DNA from: Saccharothrix syringae
GTDB lineage: Bacteria > Actinomycetota > Actinomycetes > Mycobacteriales > Pseudonocardiaceae
Assembly: GCF_009498035.1 (NCBI RefSeq)
Contig: NZ_CP034550.1
Span: forward strand, 6,014,001-6,078,000
Length of the DNA stretch: 64,000 nucleotides
Direction: 5' to 3'
The position numbers were made by a program, and so were the translations under genes. Below are positions 46,937 through 56,066 of this stretch, piece after piece (within the stretch, counting starts at the first letter, position 1; each line of letters begins with the position of its first letter). The notes under the pieces are model-generated. The model ran no database searches and had not been told where the DNA came from. It saw only the letters and a program-made list of their open reading frames with translations.

Positions 46937-47758
46937 TCAGTTCTTCACGAGGAGGGTGCGCAGTACCTCGACCTCTGTCGGGGTGATTGCTTCGGTTTTG
47001 CCGGTGTAGCGCGTGCGTAGGCTCGGAGTCGGACTCGGCAGTTCGGCCATGTCCAACCAACCGCGAACCCGGGTTGGGTGCCGGGGGTGACGGATCCACC
47101 ACCGCTGTGTGTCGAAAGAGGGCATGGTGGTGGGCGTCACGGCGACATCGCTATCTATGGGGTCCGTCCTGGTGGTTGGCCATGTGGTCAGGTGGGTCAG
47201 GGCTAGGTGGCTTCCGGGAGCCAATGCCCGAAGGTAGGTGCCGATGATCCTGTCGGGCTGGTCCTGATCGGGCAGGGTGTCGAGAATGTCCACCGCGATC
47301 AGCCCGGTAGGTGTGTCCGGGTGCAGTAGCTGTGCGGTGTCGGGGTGCTCGAGTACGGCTCGGGGGCGGCGCAGGTCAGCTTGGACGACGGCGGTGTGAG
47401 GACGGTCCCGGGTCAGCAGGGTGATGCGGGCGGCGGTGGCGGGGTCGTGGTCGACGTAGACGATGCGGGCGTCGAGGTCACGGCTGCTGACGAGCTGGTG
47501 GATCGCCCCCATGGTGGGCAGGCCACAACCGAGGTCGAGGAATTGTCGGATGCCGGTATCGAGCATGTGGTGCACCGCTTGGCGCAGGAAGGCACGGTTG
47601 TCGCGCAGCAGGTCTCGCAGCGCGGGGTGGGCCTGCAGGGCGGCGGTGGCCGCGGCGCGGTCGAGGGGCGTGTTGAGTGTGCCGCCGAGCAACCAGTCAT
47701 GAGCTCGGGCGGCATTGGGTCTGTCGAAGTCGGCGGTCGCGGCGTCGTGTCGGGACAC
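46937..47758 (-). CDS. SAM-dependent methyltransferase-like protein, DUF574
   Basis: A 273-residue member of the DUF574 family (S-adenosyl methyltransferase fold), abundant in actinomycetes. It begins SRHDAATADFDRPNAARAHDWLLGG, with the family's NxARxxDWLLGG block, then DLGCGLPT (SAM motif I), YVDHDPATAA (motif II), TPTGLIAVDILDTLPD and GSHLALTHLT. GTG 47758 has AAAGGAGG at ideal spacing. Family substrates are mostly unknown. It stands alone, divergent from the sigma-factor gene. Confidence 0.88.
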   Translation of the reverse strand: MSRHDAATADFDRPNAARAHDWLLGGTLNTPLDRAAATAALQAHPALRDLLRDNRAFLRQAVHHMLDTGIRQFLDLGCGLPTMGAIHQLVSSRDLDARIVYVDHDPATAARITLLTRDRPHTAVVQADLRRPRAVLEHPDTAQLLHPDTPTGLIAVDILDTLPDQDQPDRIIGTYLRALAPGSHLALTHLTTWPTTRTDPIDSDVAVTPTTMPSFDTQRWWIRHPRHPTRVRGWLDMAELPSPTPSLRTRYTGKTEAITPTEVEVLRTLLVKN

Positions 47759-48397
47759 GCGCCTCCTTTCGGAGAGGGTGCTCAGGAGATGATCTTGCCG
47801 GTGGGGTGGCCGATGGGTGGACGGTGGGTTGTGGGTGCGCTGATAGAGAACACCGGTGGGCTCCACCTGTGACGCATCGATGCGCCACTACACCCGCGCG
47901 AGGAGCGGATTCACCTCTCGCGAGCAACGGAGTGGCAATATTGCGGAGTCGCAATGCTCTGATTGGGTGAAGTTGCCGGGCAGCCAATCAAGATCCGGGA
48001 CTTCGGACAGTGAGTAACGGGTGTACGTCCATCCCGGGCGTGCCTTACGCCGAGAGGTGTCCGTGCTGCTCGATCCGAAGTTCGCGGCAGGCCCGACGGT
48101 CGGTTCGTCCGGTCCGCCACGCTGCAGGACGCGGCCATGCCGCACAGCAGTATGCAGACGGTCATGCCGCAGAACCCGGAGTTCCCTCCGGCACGGCGCC
48201 GGTGCCGGCGGGTGGCTACGGCATGGCCGCATCCGCCCGGTCACCGGGAGCACCGGACACACCGGCGTTTCGCGGCCGGTCACAGCGGTGCCGGCCACGG
48301 TGTGGCGCGTCGTAGAACGGCGCATGGCGCCGGGGCGTGTGGTGACGGACGGGTTGTGGGGGCCCCGGATTCCGGGAACGGGGCGGGGCATTCCCAG
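47759..48397. other. Divergent intergenic region
   Basis: About 640 bases between the methyltransferase and the sigma factor. Long frames cross it on both strands, but none shows a ribosome-binding site or recognisable protein. It should contain both promoters. Confidence 0.4.
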
Positions 48398-48955
48398 GTG
48401 AATGACGGGTACGACGAGGACCGCCGTGACCACGAGCAGGCGTTCGAGGACTTCTACCGCTCCCATGCCGACAATCTGATCAACTTCGCGTATCGGATGG
48501 GGCCGACGGTGGACAGCAAGGATGTCGTGCAGGAGGTGATGACCAAGATGCTGGCCCGCTGGTCGTGCATCGAAGGATCTCCGCTGGCCTATGCCTACGT
48601 CTCCGTGCGCAACTCGGTCAAGGACCGCATCGCCGAGCAGCGGCGGCAGCAGCCCAGTGCGGAGTTCCCCGAGGAGCAGTTGCAGCGGGCGCTGGTGGTG
48701 TCGATGGGTGACATCGACACCAGGCAGCGATTGGTCGAGTTGTGGGACCGCATCGACCGGCTGCCCGAGCGGTTGCGGGAGGCGGTGATGCTGAAGGTGT
48801 GCGGGTTCGATATCGGCCAGAGCGCCGAGGCGATGAACTGCAGCAGGACAACTGTGTCGGCCTACCTGTCCAGGGCTAAGCAGCTTCTGCGGGAATCGGG
48901 CTATCGCGCCGGTCATCAGAGCCGGCGGCGACACGACGACGGGGATGACGTGTGA
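48398..48955 (+). CDS. ECF-type RNA polymerase sigma factor
   Basis: A 185-residue sigma-70-family protein with region 2 (~15-75: FEDFYRSHADNLINFAYRM, DSKDVVQEVMTKML) and region 4 (~115-165: LWDRIDRLPERLREAVML, SAEAMNCSRTTVSAYLSRAKQLL). GTG 48398 begins VNDGYDEDRRDHEQAF. The stop overlaps the ATG of the PAS-GGDEF-EAL gene by one base (TGATG), so the two are coupled. No ordinary anti-sigma factor is adjacent; the short charged N-terminus of the next protein occupies that place. Confidence 0.85.
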   Translation: MNDGYDEDRRDHEQAFEDFYRSHADNLINFAYRMGPTVDSKDVVQEVMTKMLARWSCIEGSPLAYAYVSVRNSVKDRIAEQRRQQPSAEFPEEQLQRALVVSMGDIDTRQRLVELWDRIDRLPERLREAVMLKVCGFDIGQSAEAMNCSRTTVSAYLSRAKQLLRESGYRAGHQSRRRHDDGDDV

Positions 48956-51348
48956 TGCTGCGATGGATTCTGTCCTGGATTCCCGGGACCAGCGCGTTCG
49001 CCGGGCGCCGCCGACTGGACGCCGATCTGGATCTGTTGGCCCGGCTGGGACCTCCGGTGCTGTCCGAAGAAGACAAGGACGCCGCACTGGCCCGGATCCG
49101 TGCCGCAGTCGACACCGCCAGCCCGTCCTCGCGGTCGCCCCTCGGGGAGGAGGTGACCGTGTCACGGCAAGCCGACGGTCACACCCGTCCGGCCGGCTTC
49201 GAGGAGATGGTGGCCGAGTGGGCCAAGGCGCTGGCCGCGACGGTCTATCTGCCATTGGATCAGCGGCAGTTGCGCGAGCGGCTCACGCTCATGGCCAACG
49301 GGCTGTTGGAGCACGCTTCCGGCGGTGACACGCTGGAACTGCCCGCCGAGCGGATCGGCCGGGAGCTGGCTCAGGACCTGCGGCTGACCGCTGAGGCTTT
49401 CCAGAACGGCCTGGAGCTGATCATCCCGTGGCTGGAGCGGACGCAGCGGCACACCGGCCAGGGTAGCGCCGCCTCCCGCGCCGGCGCCCTGGCCGCTTTG
49501 GCCGCCGGCTACGCCGCGGGCGCTCGTGATCGGATCCTCGACGAGCAGTTGGACATCACCGGGGCGGGACTAACCGCGGTACACGCCGAGCTGCGCGACC
49601 GCGTCCGCGGCAACGAGCACACCCTGTCCAGGAATCACGATCGCGGGCAACGCGGTCCGATCATGACCGACACCGCGCCGCCGATGGGCGTGCTGGACAT
49701 CCACGGCACCGTGCTGCAGGCCAACCCCGCCCTGTTGCGGCTGCTGCGGTGTCCCGACCACGAGGTGGTCGGGACACCGCTGGTCGGACACATCACCGAC
49801 GAACACTCCCGCGAAGCGGTACGCTCGTGCATCGCCTCAGCGGTGCGCCACCCTGGCACGCCCCATGACACCCGGTTCGCCCTCGGCGGCCACGATCGTG
49901 ACACCACCTGGGTCGGCGCCGCTCTGGCCTGGCACCCCGACCGCCCTTACGACGACCCGGCCGGCGGGCGGATGTTGATGGCGCTGGCCGACATCACCGG
50001 ACACCACAACCGCCAGCAACGCGTGCATCCCGAGGACGACTACGACCCCGTCACGCAGTTGTCCACCCGACGCCGCTTCCTGCACACACTGCACACCATT
50101 CTGCGCCCCGGTGTCGCGCACGAACCCGAGGTGGTGGGAGTATGCGCGCTGCGACTCGACGACCTGGCCACAGTGACCGCGGCCATGGGCCCGGCCGCAG
50201 CAGACCGCGTCCTGGTCTCGGCTGCCTCCCGGATCACCGCAGCGCTGGCCGACCACTCCCCCGCCACCGTGGCACGTATCGACCGCGACCGCTTCGCCAT
50301 CCTGTTGACCACCCCCTGCGACTGGAGCACCATCACCGATCTGGTCCGCCGGCTGGTCGACTGGACCCGCGGGCCCTACACCACTGCCCGGTACAACGTC
50401 AGCCTGTCGGTCAGTGTCGGACTGGTCCAGGCCCTGCCCGGCGTCCGGGCCGAGCACCTGTTGCGCCAGGCCGAGGCCGAACTGGACGCCCAGTACCGCG
50501 GGCAACGCCGGATCCACACCGACACCGAGCCAGTCGACCACGGCGAGATCCGACACGACCACCTGCTCACCGCCGTGCCCCATGCACTACGCCGCGGCGA
50601 GATCACCCTGGCCTATCACCCCATCGTCGACCTCACCAGCTCCGTCGTGGTCGGAGTCGAGGCCACCGCCGTGTGGGCCCACCCCGATCACGGCGACATC
50701 CCCGCCGACGACCTGCTGTGCGAGGCCGAAGCCATCGGCCTGGCCCGGGACTGGGGGCCGTGGATGCTCAACCAGGCCACCCGGCAGGCCGCACGCTGGT
50801 CCCGCGCCCTGGGTAAGCGCGCACCTCAGATGGCTCTCAACATCCCCCCGGGATTCGCCGTTGACGACGGCTTCGTCGACCACCTCACCCGGGCGCTGCG
50901 CGACAACGACCTGCCACCACGCAGACTGCTGCTGTTGATGACCGAATCATCGATCGTCGACAGAAGAGGCCGGCTGCGTCGGCACCTGGTTCACCTGGGC
51001 GGCACCAGCGTGCCACTGGCCCTGGCCGGACTCGGCTCCGACACCGCCCATTACGACAGCCTGCCCCATCTCACCATCGACACCCTGGTCATCGCCCCCA
51101 CCGTCACCGCAGGCATCGCGGGCGTCACCGCGGCCGACCACGGCCATCACGCCACCCTGGCCGAAGCTCTGATCAAAATGGGCCGCCGCCTCACCCACAC
51201 GGTGATGCTCAAAGGCATCACCACTCGGGAGCAGGTCAAAGCCGCCCGCCGTATGAAAGCCGACCTGGGACTGGGCGAACTCTTCGGCGGCCCTCAACCC
51301 CCCGACGCCATCGAAGCCATGATCGTCGAAGGCGCCGTCGCCGTATGA
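48955..51348 (+). CDS. PAS-GGDEF-EAL protein with degenerate catalytic motifs
   Basis: A 797-residue protein. Residues 1-65 are a charged helix; 80-220 is the helical N-terminal region of actinomycete PAS-GGDEF-EAL proteins; a PAS domain is at ~235-350; a GGDEF-like domain at ~360-520; an EAL-like domain at ~530-790. The GGDEF signature reads IDRDRF and the EAL signature reads VEATAVW, so the catalytic residues for making and breaking cyclic-di-GMP are replaced. A ligand-sensing or scaffold role is likely. GTG 49159 has a perfect GGAGGAGGTGA before it and is a credible second start that would omit the first 68 residues. Overlap with the sigma-factor gene suggests it controls that factor. Confidence 0.85.
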   Translation: MLRWILSWIPGTSAFAGRRRLDADLDLLARLGPPVLSEEDKDAALARIRAAVDTASPSSRSPLGEEVTVSRQADGHTRPAGFEEMVAEWAKALAATVYLPLDQRQLRERLTLMANGLLEHASGGDTLELPAERIGRELAQDLRLTAEAFQNGLELIIPWLERTQRHTGQGSAASRAGALAALAAGYAAGARDRILDEQLDITGAGLTAVHAELRDRVRGNEHTLSRNHDRGQRGPIMTDTAPPMGVLDIHGTVLQANPALLRLLRCPDHEVVGTPLVGHITDEHSREAVRSCIASAVRHPGTPHDTRFALGGHDRDTTWVGAALAWHPDRPYDDPAGGRMLMALADITGHHNRQQRVHPEDDYDPVTQLSTRRRFLHTLHTILRPGVAHEPEVVGVCALRLDDLATVTAAMGPAAADRVLVSAASRITAALADHSPATVARIDRDRFAILLTTPCDWSTITDLVRRLVDWTRGPYTTARYNVSLSVSVGLVQALPGVRAEHLLRQAEAELDAQYRGQRRIHTDTEPVDHGEIRHDHLLTAVPHALRRGEITLAYHPIVDLTSSVVVGVEATAVWAHPDHGDIPADDLLCEAEAIGLARDWGPWMLNQATRQAARWSRALGKRAPQMALNIPPGFAVDDGFVDHLTRALRDNDLPPRRLLLLMTESSIVDRRGRLRRHLVHLGGTSVPLALAGLGSDTAHYDSLPHLTIDTLVIAPTVTAGIAGVTAADHGHHATLAEALIKMGRRLTHTVMLKGITTREQVKAARRMKADLGLGELFGGPQPPDAIEAMIVEGAVAV

Positions 51349-51492
51349 CCTCAGGGAAGGCGGCGGCAGCCGCCCCGCCTTCCCCTACCTCCCAACCTGT
51401 CCTGCACCACTGATACCACGACGATCCGCTCTTCGCCCCAACCTGCCACCACCGCACCGCGCCGGGCAGGACACACACCCCAAGGCCGCCGC

Positions 51493-52494
51493 ATGACCAT
51501 CCCTCCGGCAACCCCGCCAACCGCCCCACCACCACCCCACTCCGAGCCCTCCGTCACCCACAACCGCAACCACGATGGTTGCTCCCACATCGTCCTGCAG
51601 GTCGGAGCCATCCACGGCGACGTCACCATCCACACCGCCGCACCCACCAGTCACGACGCCACGAGCACCGCAACGCGGACCTCCGCCCGACAACGCCACA
51701 CCCCGGCCGCAGCGGCGCCGATGACAACCACACCGCCGGCAGACGAACACACCACACCGTTACCCACCCTGCCTCGAATCCTGTCATCCGCCACCACGAC
51801 GGCCACCGCGCCATCCACGCCGGAGTTTCGCGGCTCACCCCACCTTCCCTATACCGCCTTCTACGACATCGCCTTCCGCGAAAGCGACTCCCCCGACGGT
51901 GTCCAAGGCGTCCCCACCCCCACTGTTCCGCGCCATCAGGCCATCGACCGCGTCTCCGTCCACCGCGGCCCGTACTCCCAGGCGCTGCTGCGCTGGCTGT
52001 CCTGCCTGGCTCCCACGCCGATCCCGCTCACCCTGATCGACACCGAGATCCTGGCCACCTCCCCCGCCTTCGCCGGACTGACCCGAGCCGACCTCAGCAC
52101 CGGCCTGGAAGCCCTCGCCAAAGCCAAGCTGATCACCCTGCTCACCGTGCGCCCCACCCGCAGCACGGCACCAGCCATCCCCTGCCTGCTGCTGCACCAC
52201 ACCGACCGACCACCACTGACCCGACTGGACCCCTCCCTCGCCCCCGACACCTACATCGACCTGTGCTGCACAGCACTGGACATCGCCCTCGCCCACGCCC
52301 GCCACCACACCCCGTTCTCACACGCACATCTGGCCACCCTGCTTCCCCACCACCAGCACCTCGCCCGCTACCTGCATACGCAGACCAGCCCGGCCCGGGA
52401 TCACCCCACTCCCTCACTACCGACGCACCATCCGTCCACCAACCACAGTCTCGAAAGACGTCGGGGCAGTGCTTTAGGGCAACAGCGACGGTGA
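51493..52494 (+). CDS. Protein with NLR-type N-terminal motif and winged-helix-like domain
   Basis: A 333-residue protein. Near residues 30-48 is HIVLQVGAIHGDVTIHT, the same kind of motif as GGVVQAGAVHGDVHLH in the STAND protein at 40670. A long Thr/Pro/Ala linker follows, then a helical domain (~155-225; GPYSQALLRWLSCLAPTPIP, LTRADLSTGLEALAKAKLITLL) like the winged helix that follows NB-ARC ATPases, and a His-rich helical tail. No P-loop is present. It could be a truncated STAND gene or an adaptor/effector partner of one. It begins 144 bp after the PAS-GGDEF-EAL gene on the same strand. Confidence 0.55.
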   Translation: MTIPPATPPTAPPPPHSEPSVTHNRNHDGCSHIVLQVGAIHGDVTIHTAAPTSHDATSTATRTSARQRHTPAAAAPMTTTPPADEHTTPLPTLPRILSSATTTATAPSTPEFRGSPHLPYTAFYDIAFRESDSPDGVQGVPTPTVPRHQAIDRVSVHRGPYSQALLRWLSCLAPTPIPLTLIDTEILATSPAFAGLTRADLSTGLEALAKAKLITLLTVRPTRSTAPAIPCLLLHHTDRPPLTRLDPSLAPDTYIDLCCTALDIALAHARHHTPFSHAHLATLLPHHQHLARYLHTQTSPARDHPTPSLPTHHPSTNHSLERRRGSALGQQRR

Positions 52495-52559
52495 GTGTGA
52501 TCGGCGGGCACGTCAAGCCTTCTCGGGGCAGTCGGCGAGGTCGGCGGTGCGGATGGGCG

Positions 52560-53684
52560 CTACCCGGGGCTGTCGTCGGTGGCTCGATCCGGGATTCTCG
52601 GCGTACTGCCGAAGCGACGCATGAGGGGGCGTTCCACCGTGCGGTGGAGGAGCCAGGCGACCAAGAGGCACAAGGTGATCTCCAGGACGATGGTGGCGAT
52701 CGTCCCGATCACCGGTCGGATTACCGACCCGGCCCAGGCGTTGAACAACTCTACGACCAGCGGGTGGACGAGGTAGAGGGCGAAGGAGATTTCGCCCAAG
52801 AAGATCATGAAGGGTCTGCGCCACATCGAGCGTGCGCCCCGCAGGTCCATCGACGCCGCCGCTACGACGATCAGCGCCACCGGGACGATGCTCGCCGCCA
52901 CAAAGACGAACAGCGGTGGCAAGAAAAAGAAGGCGGTGTTGAAACAGACCACGGCCGCAACCGCTGGGATCGTTACGCCCAGCCGCGGGGTGAGGCCGTT
53001 GCGGACCAGTCTGGCCAGGACCATGCCCAGGACGAACTCTGGCAGCCTGCTCGGCGGGAAGAAGTAGGTGAACCAATACTGCACTAAAGGCATTTCCACG
53101 ACGCCCGGTTGCAGCGCGGGGCCGTCCAGCGTGCCCGCCAGGATCGGCACCGTGAAGACGAGCACTACCATGACCAGGGCCGTCGTGGTCAGGAGTTGTG
53201 CCGGGATTCTGCGCACTAGCTGGATGACGAACGGGAACAGCAGGTAGAACAGAACTTCGCTGCTCAACGACCAGCTCACCGGGTTCACGCTGTACAGGAA
53301 CTCGGGCAGCGGTGCCCACGGGTGCAGCAGGAGCAGGCTGATCACGGGGCTGGAGGTCCACCCGTCACCTGGCGGGGGACCGCCGGGGACCGCCGAGATA
53401 CCAGTGATCACGAACACCACGTACATCACCGCCCAGGTAACGACGTGGTTGGGCAGGATTTTCCAGGCCCGCCTGCGCCAGAACGCCCGCGTGGTGTCCG
53501 TTGGCCGGGCCGACCACATGAGGACGAAACCGCTGAGCACGAAGAAGAACGACACCGACACCATCGCGGTCGGCAAGAACGGTGCCCACACATTCACGTG
53601 GCCCAACAGGACGAAGAAAGCCGCCGCGAAACGCAGGCCCGTCAACGACGGCAGGCGGTGGACGACACTCGGGGAGGCGGTCAC
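52560..53684 (-). CDS. Acyltransferase-3 family membrane protein (OafA/YrhL type)
   Basis: A 374-residue integral membrane acyltransferase. The N-terminal signature is LPSLTGLRFAAAFFVLLGH (catalytic-region His), followed by SFFFVLSGFVLMW, the R-rich WRRRAWKILP and about ten hydrophobic helices. SWSLSSEVLFYLLFP is typical of the family. Members O-acylate sugars, peptides or macrolides at the membrane. It is the last gene of the NRPS operon, 11 bp after the P450, so acylation of the peptide product is a reasonable inference; a cell-envelope role is the alternative. Confidence 0.9.
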   Translation of the reverse strand: MTASPSVVHRLPSLTGLRFAAAFFVLLGHVNVWAPFLPTAMVSVSFFFVLSGFVLMWSARPTDTTRAFWRRRAWKILPNHVVTWAVMYVVFVITGISAVPGGPPPGDGWTSSPVISLLLLHPWAPLPEFLYSVNPVSWSLSSEVLFYLLFPFVIQLVRRIPAQLLTTTALVMVVLVFTVPILAGTLDGPALQPGVVEMPLVQYWFTYFFPPSRLPEFVLGMVLARLVRNGLTPRLGVTIPAVAAVVCFNTAFFFLPPLFVFVAASIVPVALIVVAAASMDLRGARSMWRRPFMIFLGEISFALYLVHPLVVELFNAWAGSVIRPVIGTIATIVLEITLCLLVAWLLHRTVERPLMRRFGSTPRIPDRATDDSPG

Positions 53685-53695
53685 GGGACCTCCTT

Positions 53696-54880
53696 TCAGG
53701 TCGTCACCATGGGAAGCTTTTCCAGCGCGGTCACATACGGACTGGCCTGGAACACGGGCGGATCGTCATGATCGACATGCAGGTTCGGAAAGCGGTCCAG
53801 CAGCACGTTGAGAACCACCCGGCTCTCCAGACGGGCCAACGGAGCACCCACGCAGAAGTGGATGCCCCGGCCGAAGGTGAGGTGCGGATTGGGGTCCCGA
53901 GTGATGTCGAAGACATCCGGCCGGGCGAACTGACGGGGGTCACGATTGGCCGCGCCGAGGCACACCGCGACCATCTGGTCGGCCGGTATCACCTTGCCCG
54001 CCACTGTGGTCTCTACGTTGGTCACACGGCCCATCTCGGGGAACGGGGTCAGGTAGCGCATCGATTCCTCGATCGCGGCCGGGACCTTGGTGCGGTCGGC
54101 GCGGACCTCTTCGCGTGTGTCCGGGTGCGCCTCCAAGCACAGCACGGCGTTGCCGAGCACCATCGTAGTGGTGATGTGGCCGTTGACCAGCAGTACGTTG
54201 GCGAAGTTGGCCACCTCGGTGTCGGTAAGCCGCCGGCCGTCGACCTCTGCCTCGACCAGGGTTCCCAACAGGTCGTCGGACGGCGTGCGGCGGCGGTGGG
54301 CGGCGTGTTCGCTCATGTAGTCGACGAAGTGCTGCATCTGCTCCATGGCGTGTTTGAGGATCCGTTCCTGCTCCTCGTCGGACTCGATGTGGGAGTACTC
54401 GTGTGCCTGCTCGGTCATTTCGTCGACCCACCGCTTGAACAGGTGACGGTCGCTCGCCGGTATCCCCAGCAGCTCCGCGATGACGATCACCGGCAGCGGG
54501 TAGGCCAGGTCGCGGATCAGCTCGACCTTGTCCTTGCCCGCCACCGCGTCAAGCAATTCGTGCGTCAGGGCCACGACTCTCGGTTCCAGGTCGGCGACCA
54601 CCTTGTGCCCGAAGGCGTGGTTGACGACCTTGCGCAGCTTGCCGTGGTCGGGCGGATCCATCTCCAGGAGGTTGCCCTCCAGGAACTTCACCTCCATGTC
54701 GGCCATGCGGCCGGTGTTGGAGGAGAACGTCTTCGGGTCGGCCAGCACCTTCACCGACTCCGAGTATCCGTACACCCGCCAGACGCCGGTCTGCGGGTTG
54801 CGGTCCACCAGCTCCGCAGGCTGCCTGCCGGTGAGCCAGAAGTGCCTCGGGTCGGGGTTCCACTGCGTCAACTCGGCCAC
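53696..54880 (-). CDS. Cytochrome P450 of the NRPS operon (a)
   Basis: A 394-residue P450. GTG 54880 (VAELTQWNPDPRHFW) has GAGGAGG upstream. ExxR is in EESMRY and the haem loop is FGRGIHFCVG. The I-helix reads VNGHITTTM, so the usual acidic residue before Thr is Ile. It is about half-identical by eye to the other operon P450 at 56063, including the N-terminal HFWLTGR/HFWLRGR, suggesting duplication. Likely roles are hydroxylation or cross-linking of carrier-bound or free peptide residues. Confidence 0.92.
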   Translation of the reverse strand: MAELTQWNPDPRHFWLTGRQPAELVDRNPQTGVWRVYGYSESVKVLADPKTFSSNTGRMADMEVKFLEGNLLEMDPPDHGKLRKVVNHAFGHKVVADLEPRVVALTHELLDAVAGKDKVELIRDLAYPLPVIVIAELLGIPASDRHLFKRWVDEMTEQAHEYSHIESDEEQERILKHAMEQMQHFVDYMSEHAAHRRRTPSDDLLGTLVEAEVDGRRLTDTEVANFANVLLVNGHITTTMVLGNAVLCLEAHPDTREEVRADRTKVPAAIEESMRYLTPFPEMGRVTNVETTVAGKVIPADQMVAVCLGAANRDPRQFARPDVFDITRDPNPHLTFGRGIHFCVGAPLARLESRVVLNVLLDRFPNLHVDHDDPPVFQASPYVTALEKLPMVTT

Positions 54881-54986
54881 GCGAATCCTCCTCGGGTCGA
54901 AGGGGCGTGCCGCTGCGCCGATCACACCGACCCTCGGGTCGGGGGTGAACCGGCGGGCCCGACGTGTCCCGGCGACGGGACGGCGG

Positions 54987-56066
54987 TCAGGCCAGGCGCA
55001 GCAGCCACTTGTCGGGGTCTGGGGCTTGACCGTGGTGGATGGCGGTCAACGCCTCCCGCAGGCCGGTCGTGACGGGACCCGCCCGGCCGTCGCCGACCGG
55101 CCACCTACCATGCGTGCTGACGATCGCGCCCACCGGAGTGGCGACGGCGGCGGTGCCACAGGCGAACACCTCCGTCGTCGCCGGCGAGCACAGCTCGTTC
55201 AGAGTGATCGGGCGCTGCTCGGTCCGCAGGCCCGCGCGGGAGGCGAGGGTGAGGATCGAATCGCGGGTGATACCGGGCAGCAGGGTGCCGGTCAGCGGCG
55301 GGGTGCCGAGCGTACCGTCCTCGGTCACCCAGAAGACGTTCATGCCGCCCAGCTCCTCGACGAAACGGTGCTCGGCGGCGTCGAGCCACAACACCTGCCG
55401 GCAGCCGTGTTCCGCAGCCTCGCGCTGAGCAGCGAAGCCCGCCGCATAGTTGCCTGCGCACTTGGCCTCGCCGGTACCGCCGGGCGCGGCCCGGGAGTAG
55501 TGCGCGGGAACCCACACGTGGATCGGCTCCACAGCGCGGCCGAAGAACGCCTCGGTGGGGAACGCCAGCAGCTGAAACGCGTATTCCCGGGCCGGGCGCA
55601 GAGCCAGCGTCGCCTCCGCGCCGTAGAGCGTGGGCCTCAAGTACAGCGCGCGACTCTCGCCCTCGGGTACCCAGCGGCCGTCGACGGCCAGTAACGCACG
55701 GATCGCCGACTCGAACAGTTCCCCCGGCAGCTCCGGAATCTCCAACCGGCGCGCCGAAGCGGCGAACCGGCGGGCGTGGTCGGCCACCCGGAACCCGGCG
55801 GGGACGCCGTCGGGTTGCCGGTAGACCTTCAAGCCCTCGAACACCACCTGGCCGTAGTGCAGACCGGCTAGTGCCACCGGCACCGTCATCGTTGTGTGAG
55901 GGCACACCGTGCCGTCGTGCCAGCCTCGTCCGGGTGTCCACCTCAGCGTCACCACGTGCTCGGTGAACACCGTGCCGAACGGGGCGTCCGCGGACCGTTC
56001 GCGCACCTGGGCATCGGGTAACGGGTCCGGTCCGGGCAGGTGCGCCCAGGTCGTCGTGGCGGTCAC
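54987..56066 (-). CDS. ilvE: Branched-chain amino acid aminotransferase (class IV)
   Basis: A 359-residue PLP enzyme interconverting branched-chain amino acids and 2-oxo acids. Markers are LHYGQVVFEGLKVYR, the PLP lysine in GGTGEAKCAGNYA (about Lys202), EELGGMNVFWV and the C-terminal EVFACGTAAVATPVG. The GTG at 56066 overlaps the stop of the P450 at 56063 (GTGA), so translation is coupled. Placed beside an MppJ-like methyltransferase, it probably converts a beta-methylated 2-oxo acid into the amino acid used by the NRPS, rather than serving primary metabolism. The symbol reflects family, not a proven role. Confidence 0.92.
   Translation of the reverse strand: MTATTTWAHLPGPDPLPDAQVRERSADAPFGTVFTEHVVTLRWTPGRGWHDGTVCPHTTMTVPVALAGLHYGQVVFEGLKVYRQPDGVPAGFRVADHARRFAASARRLEIPELPGELFESAIRALLAVDGRWVPEGESRALYLRPTLYGAEATLALRPAREYAFQLLAFPTEAFFGRAVEPIHVWVPAHYSRAAPGGTGEAKCAGNYAAGFAAQREAAEHGCRQVLWLDAAEHRFVEELGGMNVFWVTEDGTLGTPPLTGTLLPGITRDSILTLASRAGLRTEQRPITLNELCSPATTEVFACGTAAVATPVGAIVSTHGRWPVGDGRAGPVTTGLREALTAIHHGQAPDPDKWLLRLA

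Noticed and set aside
47888..49255. Minus-strand ORF of 455 codons
   Set aside because: It is antisense to the sigma-factor gene, whose regions 2 and 4 are unmistakable.
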